From Rhodospirillum rubrum ATCC 11170 (GTDB lineage Bacteria > Pseudomonadota > Alphaproteobacteria > Rhodospirillales > Rhodospirillaceae): a stretch of DNA of 64,000 nt. The notes under the pieces were generated by a model. The model searched no databases. It was given only the letters and a program-made list of their open reading frames with translations, and was not told where the DNA came from. Both the position numbers and the translations under genes were made by a program. This document shows positions 7,763-16,704 of the stretch, piece by piece. The stretch's first letter is position 1; each line of letters opens with the position of its first letter. Location: positions 2,155,001 to 2,219,000 of the forward strand of contig NC_007643.1 of the NCBI RefSeq assembly GCF_000013085.1, given 5' to 3'.

Positions 7763-9757
7763 GTGCGTTTGCTTTCCATCGTGCTCGTCTGCTTGATCAT
7801 TCTGCCCCTCGCCGCCCGGGCCGCCCCGCTGTCGGTCAGCGATGAGGCGACCTATGCCGGCGCCTTTCGCGCCGCGGATCTCGGGCAATGGCCCCAGGCG
7901 ATGGCCCTGGCGCGCAGCGCGTCGGATCAGACGCTGCGCGATGTCGTGCTCTGGCGCCAATTGCGCGCCGCCGGCCGCGACAACGCCGGCCTTGAGGACC
8001 GCATGGCTTTCGTCCTCGGCCATCCCGACTGGCCCTTGCTGTCAACCATCCAGCGCCTAGCCGAAGACGACATGCTGTCGCTGCCGCGCGCGCCCTCGCA
8101 GGTCATCGGCTTTCTCGAACGCCGCAAGCCGGTCTCCCCCGGCGGCGAGATCGCCCTGGCCCGGGCCTATCTGGCCTCGGGCGCCCGCGACAAGGCGGCG
8201 CGGCTGATCCGCTCGGCCTGGGTCGCGGGGGATTTCACCGCCAGCCAGGAAAAGGACCTGCTCGGCACCTATGGCGACCTGCTGCGCACCGACGACCATT
8301 GGGCGCGCGCCGACAGGGTGATGTGGGACAACCGCATCGACGCGGCCCGGCGCATGGTGCCGCGGCTGGACAAGGCGCGCGCCGCGGTGATCACCGCCCG
8401 GGTGACCCTGGCCGAGGGCAAGATCGACCCCAACGCCGCGGTCAACGCCGTGCCCAAGGCCCTGCAAAATGATCCGGGTCTGGTTTTCGAACGCGCCCGC
8501 TGGCGACGGCTGGCCGGGCTTGACGACGCGGCGATCGAGTTGATGCTCCACCGGCCCTCGGCCGAGGGCCGGGCCGACCGCTGGTGGCAGGAACGCGCCG
8601 TTCTGCTGCGCGAGGCCTTGGATCGCGGCCTGATCACCAAGGCCTATCGTCTGGCCGCCACCCACGAAAACGACCGGGGCGCCGCCTTCGCCGAGGGGGA
8701 ATGGTTGGCCGGCTGGATCGCCTTGCGCTTCCTTCACGACGCGCCCCAGGCCTTCAAGCACTTCAAAACCCTGTATGAAGGGGTCTCGACGCCGATCAGC
8801 CTGTCGCGCGGCGCCTATTGGGCCGGGCGGGCGGCCGAGGCGATGAAGCGGCCCGACGAGGCGCGCCAGTGGTACCAGAAGGCCAGCGCCTTTCCCGCCA
8901 CCTTTTATGGTCAATTGGCCGCCGAGCGCACCGGCGCTCCGCTCTCGAAACTGTTGCCCAAGGCCGATGCGGCGGCGAGCGACGCCGAACGCAAGGCCCT
9001 AGCCAATGATCGGCTGGTCGTCATCGCCAGCCAACTGGCCCAAATCGGCCGAATCGATGAATTGCTGTCTTTCACCCTGGCTTTGAACACCAAGCACAAG
9101 GGGGACGGCGCCCGGGCGATGATCGCCGGCATCGCCCTGAAGGCCGGCTATCCCGGCGTCGGCGTCTTCGTGTCGCGCCGCGCCGCCCAGGATGGCACCT
9201 ATCTGGTCGAGGCCGGCTATCCGCTGCCCAAGGCCCTAGCCCCTTCGATCAGCGAGCACGCCCGCCGCCAGGGCGTCGATCCGGCGGCGCTTCTCGGGCT
9301 GATCCGCCAGGAAAGCAATTTCGACCGCGCGGCGCGCTCGGCGGTGGGCGCCTTGGGGCTGATGCAGCTTATGCCGGGCACGGCGCGCACGGTTTCAGGC
9401 CAGGAGGGGCTGGCCTTCGATCAGGCGCTGCTGACCCGCGATCCCCTCTACAACGTGCGGCTGGGAGCGCGCTATTTCGGCGATCTGCTCAAGCGCTTTG
9501 ATGGATCGGTGGTGCTGGCGGCGGCGGCCTATAACGCCGGCCCGGGGCGGCCGACCGAATGGATCGCCCGCAATGGCGATCCGCGCGCCATGGATCTGGC
9601 CGACGCCATCGACTGGATCGAGATGATCCCCTATCGCGAAACCCGCAATTACGTTCAGCGGGTGATCGAAGGCATGCTGGTTTATCAGGTGCGCCTTGGT
9701 CAGACCCTGCCGGCCAAGGCGCCGGCTCAGGCCCTGGGCATCGCCGGGCGCTCGTAA
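7763..9757 (+). CDS. Soluble lytic murein transglycosylase (Slt70-like)
   Basis: Periplasmic enzyme that cleaves peptidoglycan glycan strands and forms 1,6-anhydro-MurNAc ends. GTG start with a signal peptide (MRLLSIVLVCLIILPLAARA). Residues 25-480 are a long alpha-helical superhelix. The C-terminal GH23 domain starts near 500, with the catalytic Glu in LIRQESNFDRAARSAVGA (about residue 517), followed by GLMQLMPGTA and AAAAYNAGPGRP. The 664-residue length matches Slt70. The convergent bactofilin gene lies downstream. Co-location with dapA and smpB is common in alphaproteobacteria. Confidence 0.93.
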   Translation: MRLLSIVLVCLIILPLAARAAPLSVSDEATYAGAFRAADLGQWPQAMALARSASDQTLRDVVLWRQLRAAGRDNAGLEDRMAFVLGHPDWPLLSTIQRLAEDDMLSLPRAPSQVIGFLERRKPVSPGGEIALARAYLASGARDKAARLIRSAWVAGDFTASQEKDLLGTYGDLLRTDDHWARADRVMWDNRIDAARRMVPRLDKARAAVITARVTLAEGKIDPNAAVNAVPKALQNDPGLVFERARWRRLAGLDDAAIELMLHRPSAEGRADRWWQERAVLLREALDRGLITKAYRLAATHENDRGAAFAEGEWLAGWIALRFLHDAPQAFKHFKTLYEGVSTPISLSRGAYWAGRAAEAMKRPDEARQWYQKASAFPATFYGQLAAERTGAPLSKLLPKADAAASDAERKALANDRLVVIASQLAQIGRIDELLSFTLALNTKHKGDGARAMIAGIALKAGYPGVGVFVSRRAAQDGTYLVEAGYPLPKALAPSISEHARRQGVDPAALLGLIRQESNFDRAARSAVGALGLMQLMPGTARTVSGQEGLAFDQALLTRDPLYNVRLGARYFGDLLKRFDGSVVLAAAAYNAGPGRPTEWIARNGDPRAMDLADAIDWIEMIPYRETRNYVQRVIEGMLVYQVRLGQTLPAKAPAQALGIAGRS

Positions 9758-9790
9758 GGGCACGCCGCAGACGGGCCCTGGCGCGACGGT

Positions 9791-9808
9791 CCTGAAATTT
9801 GCTTCAGG
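9791..9808. other. Small hairpin between convergent genes
   Basis: CCTGAA-ATTTGC-TTCAGG is a perfect 6-bp stem between the ends of the transglycosylase (+) and bactofilin (-) genes. It could be a weak bidirectional stop, but no T-run follows on either strand. It shares ATTTGCTTCA with the larger inverted repeat at 3807-3860. Confidence 0.3.
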
Positions 9809-9885
9809 CACGCCGCTTTACGGGGAGAGGCGAGCGAATTCGTCGTCGCTTTCCGGTCGAGACTACCCGGCAGTCCAGGCGGCGA

Positions 9886-10365
9886 TCAGGAGGCCGCCGC
9901 CGGGTTCAGGGTGCCGTCGCCCAGACGTTCCAGGCGCTTCTGGGAATCGCCGGCCGGCGGATTGGCGATCTGCTGCAGCTCGGCCGGGGCGGCCAGACGC
10001 CGACAGTGGCCTTCCATGAAGGCGCCGGGCTCGATCGCCAGACTCTCGTGGCTGATATCGCCGGTCATCCGCGCCGTACTGGCCAGGAACACCGATTTGG
10101 CGTTGATCTGGCCGTTGACCGAGCCATGCATGCGCAAGCGCTCGGCGACGATCTCGCCGGTCACCGATCCCGAGATGCCGATGATCAGCGAGGTGCAGCG
10201 GATATCGCCCTCGACCCGGCCATCGATCTGGATTTCCCCGCCACTGACAAGATCGCCGGTGATGGTCAGATCGGCGCTGATGATCGAGGGAACGCCGCGA
10301 TCAGGGGTACCCTCGGGCTTGCCGACTTCGGCGGTCGACCGTTTGGAGCTAGCCTTCGAAAACAT
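9886..10365 (-). CDS. Bactofilin (polymer-forming cytoskeletal protein)
   Basis: Self-assembling beta-helical cytoskeletal protein that positions envelope enzymes. The 159-residue product has the bactofilin core (about residues 25-130): SIISADLTITGDL, GEIQIDGRVEGDI, SVTGEIVAERLRMHGSVNGQI and MTGDISHESLAIEPGAFMEG, with Gly-spaced short strands between disordered ends. GGGGA precedes the ATG. Its first 17 bp overlap the 3' end of the M23 peptidase gene, so the two are translationally linked. The same pairing is known in other proteobacteria, where the bactofilin scaffolds the peptidase at sites of shape control. Confidence 0.93.
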   Translation of the reverse strand: MFSKASSKRSTAEVGKPEGTPDRGVPSIISADLTITGDLVSGGEIQIDGRVEGDIRCTSLIIGISGSVTGEIVAERLRMHGSVNGQINAKSVFLASTARMTGDISHESLAIEPGAFMEGHCRRLAAPAELQQIANPPAGDSQKRLERLGDGTLNPAAAS

Positions 10366-11731
10366 TTTTCCCCGCTTTCAAGAAAACCGTCGGGTTTCTT
10401 GGATTGCCGTTGACACGCACCTCGTAATGCAGATGCGGACCGGTGCTGCGGCCGCTATTGCCCAAGGCGCCAATCACGTCTCCCCGCCCCACCGATTGCC
10501 CAAGCTGCACTTTGATCGTACGCAGATGGGCATAGCGGGTAGATAGCCCCATACCGTGGTCTATTTCAACCACTCGACCATAGCGGCCCCGCCAGCCGGC
10601 GTAAACCACCTTCCCCGGTCCGGTCGCCGACACCGGCGTATCCATCGGCGCGCCCATATCCAGACCCTCGTGGCGCGACAGCCGGCCATTGACCGGATCT
10701 TCGCGCACGCCAAAGGGGGAATTGATCCGATAGCTGGTGGCCAAAGGCGCGGCAAGGGGCAGATCGAAGATCAGGGCGTTGAGCATGCCCCAGCGGTCGA
10801 GGCGCTCGTTCAGCCGATCAAGGCTGTCACGCGCCGGTTCATCCTCGACAGCGGGCAGTTCGACGGGCAGGAAGGGTCCGCCCTGACCGCCGACCGGCTG
10901 AAAGCGCCTGCCCTTGCGCCGGAGCAGCGAGGCGACATCGAGGCCGGTGGCCGACAGATCCTCTTCCAGGGCGCCGATGCGTTGCTGGGCCATCTTGCCA
11001 AAGCGATCGACCAGACGCTTCTGGGCGTCCTTCATGTCGAGAAGCGTGCTTTCCATCGAGCGGATCTTTTTGAGCAGATCCTGGTTCTCGGCCAAAGCCA
11101 GATCGCGCTGGAGCACCACCTTGCGCATCTCGAGCTCGATGCCATCGAAATCGGTCAGCAGCACCTTGGCCTTCGACAGATCCTCCATCCCTTGCTGAAG
11201 GGTGGCGAGCTGGGCCATGAGCGTTTGCCGTTCGCGGTCGTACCGCTTCTGCTCCTTGAGGAAATCGGCGTCCTGGCCGCCGGCGACCCCCGCGGCCGCC
11301 CCGTTCCCCGCCCCGTTCCCCGCCCCGTCCGCCGCCGCCGTCGGCGCGGCGACCTCCCTGGTCTCGCCGGTGCCGAGCAGGCGATTGAATTCGGCGTGAT
11401 TGCCTTGCAGCGAGTGGGTGACCTCGACGACCTTTTCCTTATAAACCCCCACTTCGGCCAGCAGCGCCTTATAGGCGTCGCGGGCATCGTCGATGCGTTC
11501 GTTCTTGGCCGACAGGATATCGTCCATCCACACCAGGGCGACGGTGGCATAGGTGACCCAGCCGAAGAAACCCAGGGCCACGACGAGCAAGCCGATCTGA
11601 TGGAGGCCGGTGACGGTGAACTGCCGCATCGCCCCATCGGAGCGGACCATGAGGTGGCGATCGGGGAAATGGCGGCGGAGCAGGCGTCGGACCTGGGAAA
11701 GGTGCAGATCCTGGGGGTCGAACTCCGACAT
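10349..11731 (-). CDS. M23 family metallopeptidase, membrane-anchored, with coiled coil
   Basis: Putative murein DD-endopeptidase acting in the periplasm. A short basic cytoplasmic N-terminus is followed by a membrane segment (about residues 44-68), a long coiled coil (about 70-300) and the LytM/M23 domain, with zinc ligands in RHEGLDMG and GPHLHYEV. A low-complexity Gly/Asn/Ala linker at about residues 135-150 is encoded by repeated GTTCCCCGCCCC units near 11300-11330. GGAGACCTC precedes the ATG. The bactofilin gene overlaps its end, which suggests joint action in cell shape. Confidence 0.9.
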   Translation of the reverse strand: MSEFDPQDLHLSQVRRLLRRHFPDRHLMVRSDGAMRQFTVTGLHQIGLLVVALGFFGWVTYATVALVWMDDILSAKNERIDDARDAYKALLAEVGVYKEKVVEVTHSLQGNHAEFNRLLGTGETREVAAPTAAADGAGNGAGNGAAAGVAGGQDADFLKEQKRYDRERQTLMAQLATLQQGMEDLSKAKVLLTDFDGIELEMRKVVLQRDLALAENQDLLKKIRSMESTLLDMKDAQKRLVDRFGKMAQQRIGALEEDLSATGLDVASLLRRKGRRFQPVGGQGGPFLPVELPAVEDEPARDSLDRLNERLDRWGMLNALIFDLPLAAPLATSYRINSPFGVREDPVNGRLSRHEGLDMGAPMDTPVSATGPGKVVYAGWRGRYGRVVEIDHGMGLSTRYAHLRTIKVQLGQSVGRGDVIGALGNSGRSTGPHLHYEVRVNGNPRNPTVFLKAGKNVFEG

Positions 11732-12039
11732 GAGGTCTCCTGTTCCAAATCCGCCCCCATCCCGACCCAGGGAGCATTCGTGCCGTTTTCCGCCTTGCGG
11801 GCGAAGGCGGCGGCTTCGATGGATCCGTGGCGGCGTGCGAACGCGGCGCGACCCCGCCCGATCAGGACCATGGCTTAGGCGACTACGGGCGCACCATCGG
11901 CGGTACGCGGCGGACTGGAAGGATCAGAGAAATGCTCCTGCGACCCCCTATCAAGGCAACCCTCTTAAAATCCGCCTTGACGTGATACAACAAAAAAATT
12001 CGACACCGCCTTGTGTGCCGCCCGGACCCGAGCCTTTTC
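11732..12039. promoter_or_regulatory. Divergent intergenic region, M23 peptidase / pgpA
   Basis: About 308 bp with no convincing gene. The right part (11935-12005) is relatively AT-rich and probably carries the pgpA promoter, but I see no well-spaced -35/-10 pair that I would defend. No repeat or terminator was found. Confidence 0.3.
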
Positions 12040-12600
12040 ATGCCCCTTGACGCCCCCCCCCTTCTGCCGAGCGCCGACTCGGACTCCACCGTTTCCATCC
12101 TTCAGGCCAAGGGCGACGCGCCACCGGCCGCCGCCACCGCCGCCGTCGGTTGGCCCCTTTTGGCGCTGACCACCTGGTTCGGCTCGGGGTTGATCCCCCT
12201 GGCCCCGGGCACGATGGGCAGCATCGCCGCCCTGCCCTTCGCCTGGGCGATCGCCTGGACCTGGGGTCCCTGGGCCCTGGCCCCGGCCGCCGCCCTCGTC
12301 TTCGTCATCGGCACCCTGGCCGCCGAGGCCCATGTCCGCCGGTCGGGCGAAAAGGATCCCCAGCGCATCGTCATCGACGAGGTGGCCGGGCAATGGTTGA
12401 CCCTGGCCGTCGCCCCCCTCGATCCGCTCGCTTACGGGGTTGGCTTGGTGCTGTTCCGAATTTGCGATATCACCAAGCCCTGGCCGGCCTGCTGGGCCGA
12501 CCGCAGCGTTCCCGGCGGCTTTGGCATCATGCTTGATGATGGGTTCGCCGCCGTCTATTCCACTTGTATGATGGCGCTTTACGTCCATTATTTTATGTGA
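12040..12600 (+). CDS. pgpA: Phosphatidylglycerophosphatase A
   Basis: Inner-membrane enzyme that dephosphorylates phosphatidylglycerol phosphate to phosphatidylglycerol. Family signatures are visible: TWFGSGLIPLAPGTMGS, VIDEVAGQWLTL, and FRICDITKPWP followed by PGGFGIMLDDGFAA, which supply the metal-binding acidic residues. Several hydrophobic helices follow a polar N-terminus of about 40 residues. The ATG at 12040 is chosen; a GTG at 12013 would add nine residues. No strong ribosome site stands before either. pncC begins 16 nt downstream, so the pair is co-transcribed. Confidence 0.9.
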   Translation: MPLDAPPLLPSADSDSTVSILQAKGDAPPAAATAAVGWPLLALTTWFGSGLIPLAPGTMGSIAALPFAWAIAWTWGPWALAPAAALVFVIGTLAAEAHVRRSGEKDPQRIVIDEVAGQWLTLAVAPLDPLAYGVGLVLFRICDITKPWPACWADRSVPGGFGIMLDDGFAAVYSTCMMALYVHYFM

Positions 12601-12616
12601 CCGATAAGGATTTGAT

Positions 12617-13228
12617 ATGACCGCCCCCTTCCCCAAGGATCTGGTTTTGCATGCCGAACAGGTCCTCGCGGCGCTGCGTGCCAAGGGCTTCATGCTGGCG
12701 GCCGCGGAATCGTGCACCGGCGGCCTGATCACCGCGGCCCTGACCACCGTCGCCGGCTCCAGCGCCGGCGTCGATCGCGGCTTCGTGACCTATTCCAACG
12801 AGGCCAAGACCCAGATGCTGGGCGTTCCCGAGGACATGCTGGCCGCCCATGGCGCCGTCAGCGCCGAGGTCGCCCAGGCGATGGCCGAAGGGGCTTTGAA
12901 TAATTCCCAGGCGGCGATCGCCATTTCGGTCACCGGCATCGCCGGACCCGAGGGCGGCTCGCCCGACAAGCCGGTCGGGCTGGTCTTCATGGCCTGCGCC
13001 CTGGCCGACGGGCCGGTGGTGGTGCGCCGCCACATCTTCGCCGGCAACCGCAACGATATCCGCCACGCCACGGTTAATGGCGCCTTCGACATGATCTTGC
13101 GCACCCTGGAAGACGAGGCCGCCCAATCCGCGCCCGGCTCCGCCTATGATCCCGAGCCCGGCAAAAGCCGCAAAATCGAAGACGACGAGGCGTCCGAGCC
13201 CGCGTCCCCGGCCCCCGAAAAGCCCTGA
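12617..13228 (+). CDS. pncC: CinA C-terminal domain family nicotinamide-nucleotide amidohydrolase
   Basis: Deamidates nicotinamide mononucleotide in pyridine nucleotide recycling. The 203-residue product is the stand-alone CinA C-terminal domain: AAAESCTGGLITAALT (with the nucleophilic Ser), FVTYSNEAKTQMLGV, AISVTGIAGPEGGSPDKPVG and FAGNRNDIRHATV. The last 40 residues are acidic, Pro-rich and probably disordered. It is directly downstream of pgpA, a pairing seen in many alphaproteobacteria. Family assignment is firm; the exact substrate is inferred from the family. Confidence 0.92.
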   Translation: MTAPFPKDLVLHAEQVLAALRAKGFMLAAAESCTGGLITAALTTVAGSSAGVDRGFVTYSNEAKTQMLGVPEDMLAAHGAVSAEVAQAMAEGALNNSQAAIAISVTGIAGPEGGSPDKPVGLVFMACALADGPVVVRRHIFAGNRNDIRHATVNGAFDMILRTLEDEAAQSAPGSAYDPEPGKSRKIEDDEASEPASPAPEKP

Positions 13229-13250
13229 AATTCCCCGTCCGAGACGACTT

Positions 13251-13268
13251 ATTACAGTTTTGTTGCAG
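13251..13268 (-). promoter_or_regulatory. Possible Pho-box-like direct repeat
   Basis: Read on the minus strand, CTGCAAC-AAAA-CTGTAAT gives two 7-mers with 4 bp between them, the layout of a PhoB box (CTGTCAT-N4-CTGTCAC in enteric bacteria). It lies 153 bp before the Na/Pi cotransporter gene. The orientation is opposite to that gene and the match is partial, so this is only a candidate. Confidence 0.3.
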
Positions 13269-13420
13269 TCGCTCCTTGAATGCGGCGACTGCCCTTTGCC
13301 ATATAAAGCGCACGACGTGCCCCTAACCCCTTCCAGGGGATACACGCCCGTTCCGCTCGGCGAAGGGTCGCCTTGATCCTCTCGTCCGCTCCCGGCCCCC
13401 CGCCGGACGGAGGCGCTGCG

Positions 13421-15067
13421 ATGACCGCGACCCAGACCCTGATCACCCTGCTCGGCGAGATCGCTTTCCTGCTGTGGGGGATCCACATGGTCCACGGCGG
13501 GGTGATACGGGCCTTTGGCACCCGTCTGCAAGCCGCCCTGGCCGCCAGCCTGCGCACCCGGTTTCATGCGCTGATCGCCGGGGTCGTCGTCACCACCGTT
13601 TTGCAAAGCAGCACCGCCACCGCCTTGATGGCGACGGCCTTCGCCGCCGAAGGGACGGTCACGCTGGTGAGCGCCCTGGCGGTGATGCTGGGCGCCAATA
13701 TCGGCACCACCCTGATCGTTCAGGTGCTGTCCTTCGACATCACCCTGGTCTTTCCCGTGTTGATCCTGGTGGGATATCTGCTGGCCAAACGCGCCGGCCC
13801 CGGCCGGGCCGGTCCCATCGGCCAGATCATCCTGGGGCTCGGCTTCATGTTGCTCGCCCTTCACCTGCTGATCGAAACCATGGCGCCGATCGAAAGCGCG
13901 CCCTTGCTTGGCGAGCTTCTGGCGGCGATCACCGCCGACCCGCTGGTTATCGCCCTGCTTGCCGCGCTGTTCACCTGGGCGGCCCATTCCAGCGTGGCGG
14001 CGATGATCTTCATCATGACCCTGGGCGACACCGGGGCCATTAGCGGCGAAACCACCCTGGCGATGGTGCTGGGCGCCAATCTGGGCAGCGCCGTCAATCC
14101 GCTTTTGGAAAGCGCCCGGGGTGATCGGGCGAGCCGACGGCTTCCTTTGGGCAATATGATCAACCGTCTGGTCGGATGCGCCCTGGCCTTCCCCTTCCTC
14201 GGTCCGCTGAGCCGGGCGATGGCCGACCTCGATCCGGGGATGGACCGCATGGCGGTGAATTTCCATACCTTGTTCAACGTGGGTCTCGCCTTGCTGTTTT
14301 TGGCGCCACTGCCCCTTCTCGCCCGGCTGCTCGAACGGATGGTGCCCCCCCGTCCGCGCGCCAACGACCGCGGCCGGGCGCTTTATCTCGACACCGGCGC
14401 CCTGGACAACCCCGGTCTGGCCCTTAGCAACGTGGCGCGCGAGGCGCTCCACATGGCCGATGTGCTGGGCGGAATGATCGAAGGCTCACGCCGGGCCTTC
14501 CTGTCGGACGACGAAGCCGATGCCAGGGCGGTCAGCCGCGAAGACGATATCCTTGATCGTCTGCATGGTCAGATCCAACGCTATGTCGGGGCGATCGACC
14601 CCGAGGGATTGAGCGCCGATCAGGCGTTGCGGCTGAGCAATCTTTTAAGCTTCGCCATCAATATCGAGCATTGCGGCGACATCATCGACAAGACCCTGAT
14701 GGACCTCGCCCTCAAGCGCATCCGCCTGCGCGCCACCCTGCCCGGCGACGGCATGATCGATATCGACTCCCTGCACCATCGCCTGGGCGTGCATATATCG
14801 CTGGCCATCGCCGTCATCATGCAGGCCGATCACACCGCCGCCCGACGGCTGGTGATTGAAAAAGAGGAATTCCGCGAGATCGAACGCCGCGCCACGTTGC
14901 GCCACCGCACCCACCTGCGCGAGGGCCTGGGCGCCGATATCGCGGCCAGCGGCTTGACCCTTGATATCGTGCGCGATCTCAAGCGCATCGATTCCCACAT
15001 CGCCGCCATCGCCCATCCTTTGCTGACCGAAACGGGCGAGCTGCAGGTCAGCCGGCTGGTGTCATGA
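13421..15067 (+). CDS. Na/Pi cotransporter family protein with PhoU-like domain
   Basis: Inner-membrane transporter expected to move inorganic phosphate with sodium. Two inverted Na/Pi repeats are recognisable by QSSTATALMATAFAAEGTV and AHSSVAAMIFIMTLGDTGA, each in a hydrophobic half (about residues 10-300). The C-terminal 200 residues are helical and hydrophilic, resembling PhoU (LHMADVLGGMIEG; EHCGDIIDKTLM). GGAGG precedes the ATG at 13421. Length (548 residues) fits the bacterial NptA/YjbB family. A possible Pho-box-like repeat lies upstream. Whether the substrate is phosphate is inferred from the family. Confidence 0.88.
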   Translation: MTATQTLITLLGEIAFLLWGIHMVHGGVIRAFGTRLQAALAASLRTRFHALIAGVVVTTVLQSSTATALMATAFAAEGTVTLVSALAVMLGANIGTTLIVQVLSFDITLVFPVLILVGYLLAKRAGPGRAGPIGQIILGLGFMLLALHLLIETMAPIESAPLLGELLAAITADPLVIALLAALFTWAAHSSVAAMIFIMTLGDTGAISGETTLAMVLGANLGSAVNPLLESARGDRASRRLPLGNMINRLVGCALAFPFLGPLSRAMADLDPGMDRMAVNFHTLFNVGLALLFLAPLPLLARLLERMVPPRPRANDRGRALYLDTGALDNPGLALSNVAREALHMADVLGGMIEGSRRAFLSDDEADARAVSREDDILDRLHGQIQRYVGAIDPEGLSADQALRLSNLLSFAINIEHCGDIIDKTLMDLALKRIRLRATLPGDGMIDIDSLHHRLGVHISLAIAVIMQADHTAARRLVIEKEEFREIERRATLRHRTHLREGLGADIAASGLTLDIVRDLKRIDSHIAAIAHPLLTETGELQVSRLVS

Positions 15068-15160
15068 CCGGATCGCCCGCTAGCAGGAAGCCGCCATAGG
15101 CGATCACGGAAAATCCCGTTAGAAAGAGAGTGAAAAGTCCGGGTAACGACGCGGTGGCCT

Positions 15161-15745
15161 ATGGATAGTCTTCTTCCCCGATTGGATGGCGCTTCGCCGT
15201 GGATCGAGGCGGCGCTTGAAGCTTTGGCCGATGGCGGCGCCACGGCGGTTCGCATCGAGGCCCTGGCCAAGCGCCTGGGGGTGACCAAGGGCGGCTTCTA
15301 TTGGCATTTTCGCGACCGTGCCGATTTGCTTGCCCGGGTTTTGGAGTCCTGGAAGGACGGCCGCATCGTCGCCTTGGGCGCGGCGATCGGCCCGCGGGGG
15401 GATGAATCCCCGCGCGATTGCCTGATCCGGCTTTTCGTCCGCCACCTGGAAAAGCCCAATCTCCGCAGCCTCGCCCTTGAACTGGCCATCCGCGACTGGG
15501 CCCGCGCCGACGGCGCCGCCGCCCTCACGGTCGAAGCGGTCGATGCCAATCGCATGGCCCGGGTATCGGCGGTTTTCGAGGCGGCGGGCTTCACCGAACC
15601 CGAGGCGCGGCGACGGGCCCGGCTGTTCTATGCCATGCTGTTTGGTCAGGCCCTGGTTTCGAAGGTTCCCGCCGATGATCCGGTCGATCGCACGGCGCGC
15701 GATTGCGTCGATTTGCTGATGGGCGGCGCTGATTGGGCGGCCTGA
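15161..15745 (+). CDS. TetR/AcrR family transcriptional regulator
   Basis: DNA-binding repressor of 194 residues. The N-terminal helix-turn-helix spans about residues 10-55: IEAALEALADGGATAVRIEA, LAKRLGVTKGGFYWHFRDRA, DLLARVLE. The C-terminal two-thirds are helical ligand-binding sequence. The gene is convergent with the DMT transporter gene (ends 31 bp apart), so its target is not obvious; it is not in the usual divergent pair. It follows the Na/Pi gene by 93 bp on the same strand. The ligand is unknown. Confidence 0.9.
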   Translation: MDSLLPRLDGASPWIEAALEALADGGATAVRIEALAKRLGVTKGGFYWHFRDRADLLARVLESWKDGRIVALGAAIGPRGDESPRDCLIRLFVRHLEKPNLRSLALELAIRDWARADGAAALTVEAVDANRMARVSAVFEAAGFTEPEARRRARLFYAMLFGQALVSKVPADDPVDRTARDCVDLLMGGADWAA

Positions 15746-15776
15746 TCGGCCTAACGTGATCGGCTTACGCCGCCGC

Positions 15777-16700
15777 TCAGCCCGCCTTGCCTGTCGGAAG
15801 GGCGAGCAGCAAGATCGCCCCCAAGACCAGGGCGCCCGCCATCAGATCGGTCGGCAGCAAGGCCTCGCCCAGCAACAGGGCCGATAAGCCCGCCGCCGAC
15901 AGTGGCACCAGGGCGCTGGCGACCCCCGCCGCCCCGCCCGAGGTTCCCGCCACTCCGGCATGGAACAACACGAAGCCGCCCACGGTGACCGGCGCCCCCA
16001 ACCACAAGGCGCCAAGCCACGCCGCCGCCGGCGCGCTCGACAAAGCCGCCAGCGGCTGCTCGGTCAGGGCCGGCCCCAGCGACAGCGCCAGCGAGGCGAA
16101 GCTGACCGCCGTTGCCGTCACCACCGGCGACAGGTGAACCACGGCGCGCTTGCCAAGAAGGGTAAACAACGCCTCGCAAACCACGGCGCCAAAAAGAAGA
16201 ACCGGCCCAAGCCAACCGCTTCCGCCAGCCCCCTTTCCGCCATGGAGCAGGGCGCCGGCCCCGGCGGCCAGCAGCACCGCCACGCCGATCCGCCGGTCAA
16301 GGCGCTCGCCGAGCAGGGGCACCGCCAACAGGGCGACGACGGCGGGCAGGGTTCCCAGGGTCAAGCCGGCCTCCACCCCGCCGCTGCGCCGCAGCCCTTC
16401 GAGCAGCAAGACCGAGAACAACACGCAACCGGTCAGCGCCTGCAGGCCGAGCGCCAGGACCGCCCGACGTCCGGGCCAGGCCGGCCAGCCCTGACTGAGC
16501 ACCATCCAGGGGATCAACAAGCCAACGGCGATGGCGAAGCGCACGGCGGTGGCGGTGAAGGGGGGAAAGGCCGCGGTCACCACCTTCGAGGCCACGACCG
16601 AACTGCCGACCAGCAGAAAGGCGCCGCAGACCATCAGCAAACTGGCCGAGGGGCCGAACGGACGACGAAGGCTGTTGCCTGGGGAGGAGAGCGCGGTCAT
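15777..16700 (-). CDS. EamA-type (DMT superfamily) transporter
   Basis: Inner-membrane permease of the drug/metabolite transporter family with about ten hydrophobic helices in 307 residues and two EamA repeats (first from about residue 20, second from about 165). Family features include VGSSVVASKVV near the N-terminus and the final helix ending in a basic tail. Substrate cannot be read from sequence; relatives export amino acids or metabolites. The start at 16700 lies 4 nt after the stop of the 84-residue gene upstream, so the two form one unit. No good ribosome site is visible, suggesting coupled translation. Confidence 0.88.
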   Translation of the reverse strand: MTALSSPGNSLRRPFGPSASLLMVCGAFLLVGSSVVASKVVTAAFPPFTATAVRFAIAVGLLIPWMVLSQGWPAWPGRRAVLALGLQALTGCVLFSVLLLEGLRRSGGVEAGLTLGTLPAVVALLAVPLLGERLDRRIGVAVLLAAGAGALLHGGKGAGGSGWLGPVLLFGAVVCEALFTLLGKRAVVHLSPVVTATAVSFASLALSLGPALTEQPLAALSSAPAAAWLGALWLGAPVTVGGFVLFHAGVAGTSGGAAGVASALVPLSAAGLSALLLGEALLPTDLMAGALVLGAILLLALPTGKAG

Positions 16701-16704
16701 CGAC

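Noticed and set aside
12593-14452. 619-codon minus-strand open frame opposite pncC and the Na/Pi gene
   Set aside because: Antisense by-product of high GC third positions; composition is His/Gln/Gly-rich with no domain, and both genes on the other strand are firmly identified.
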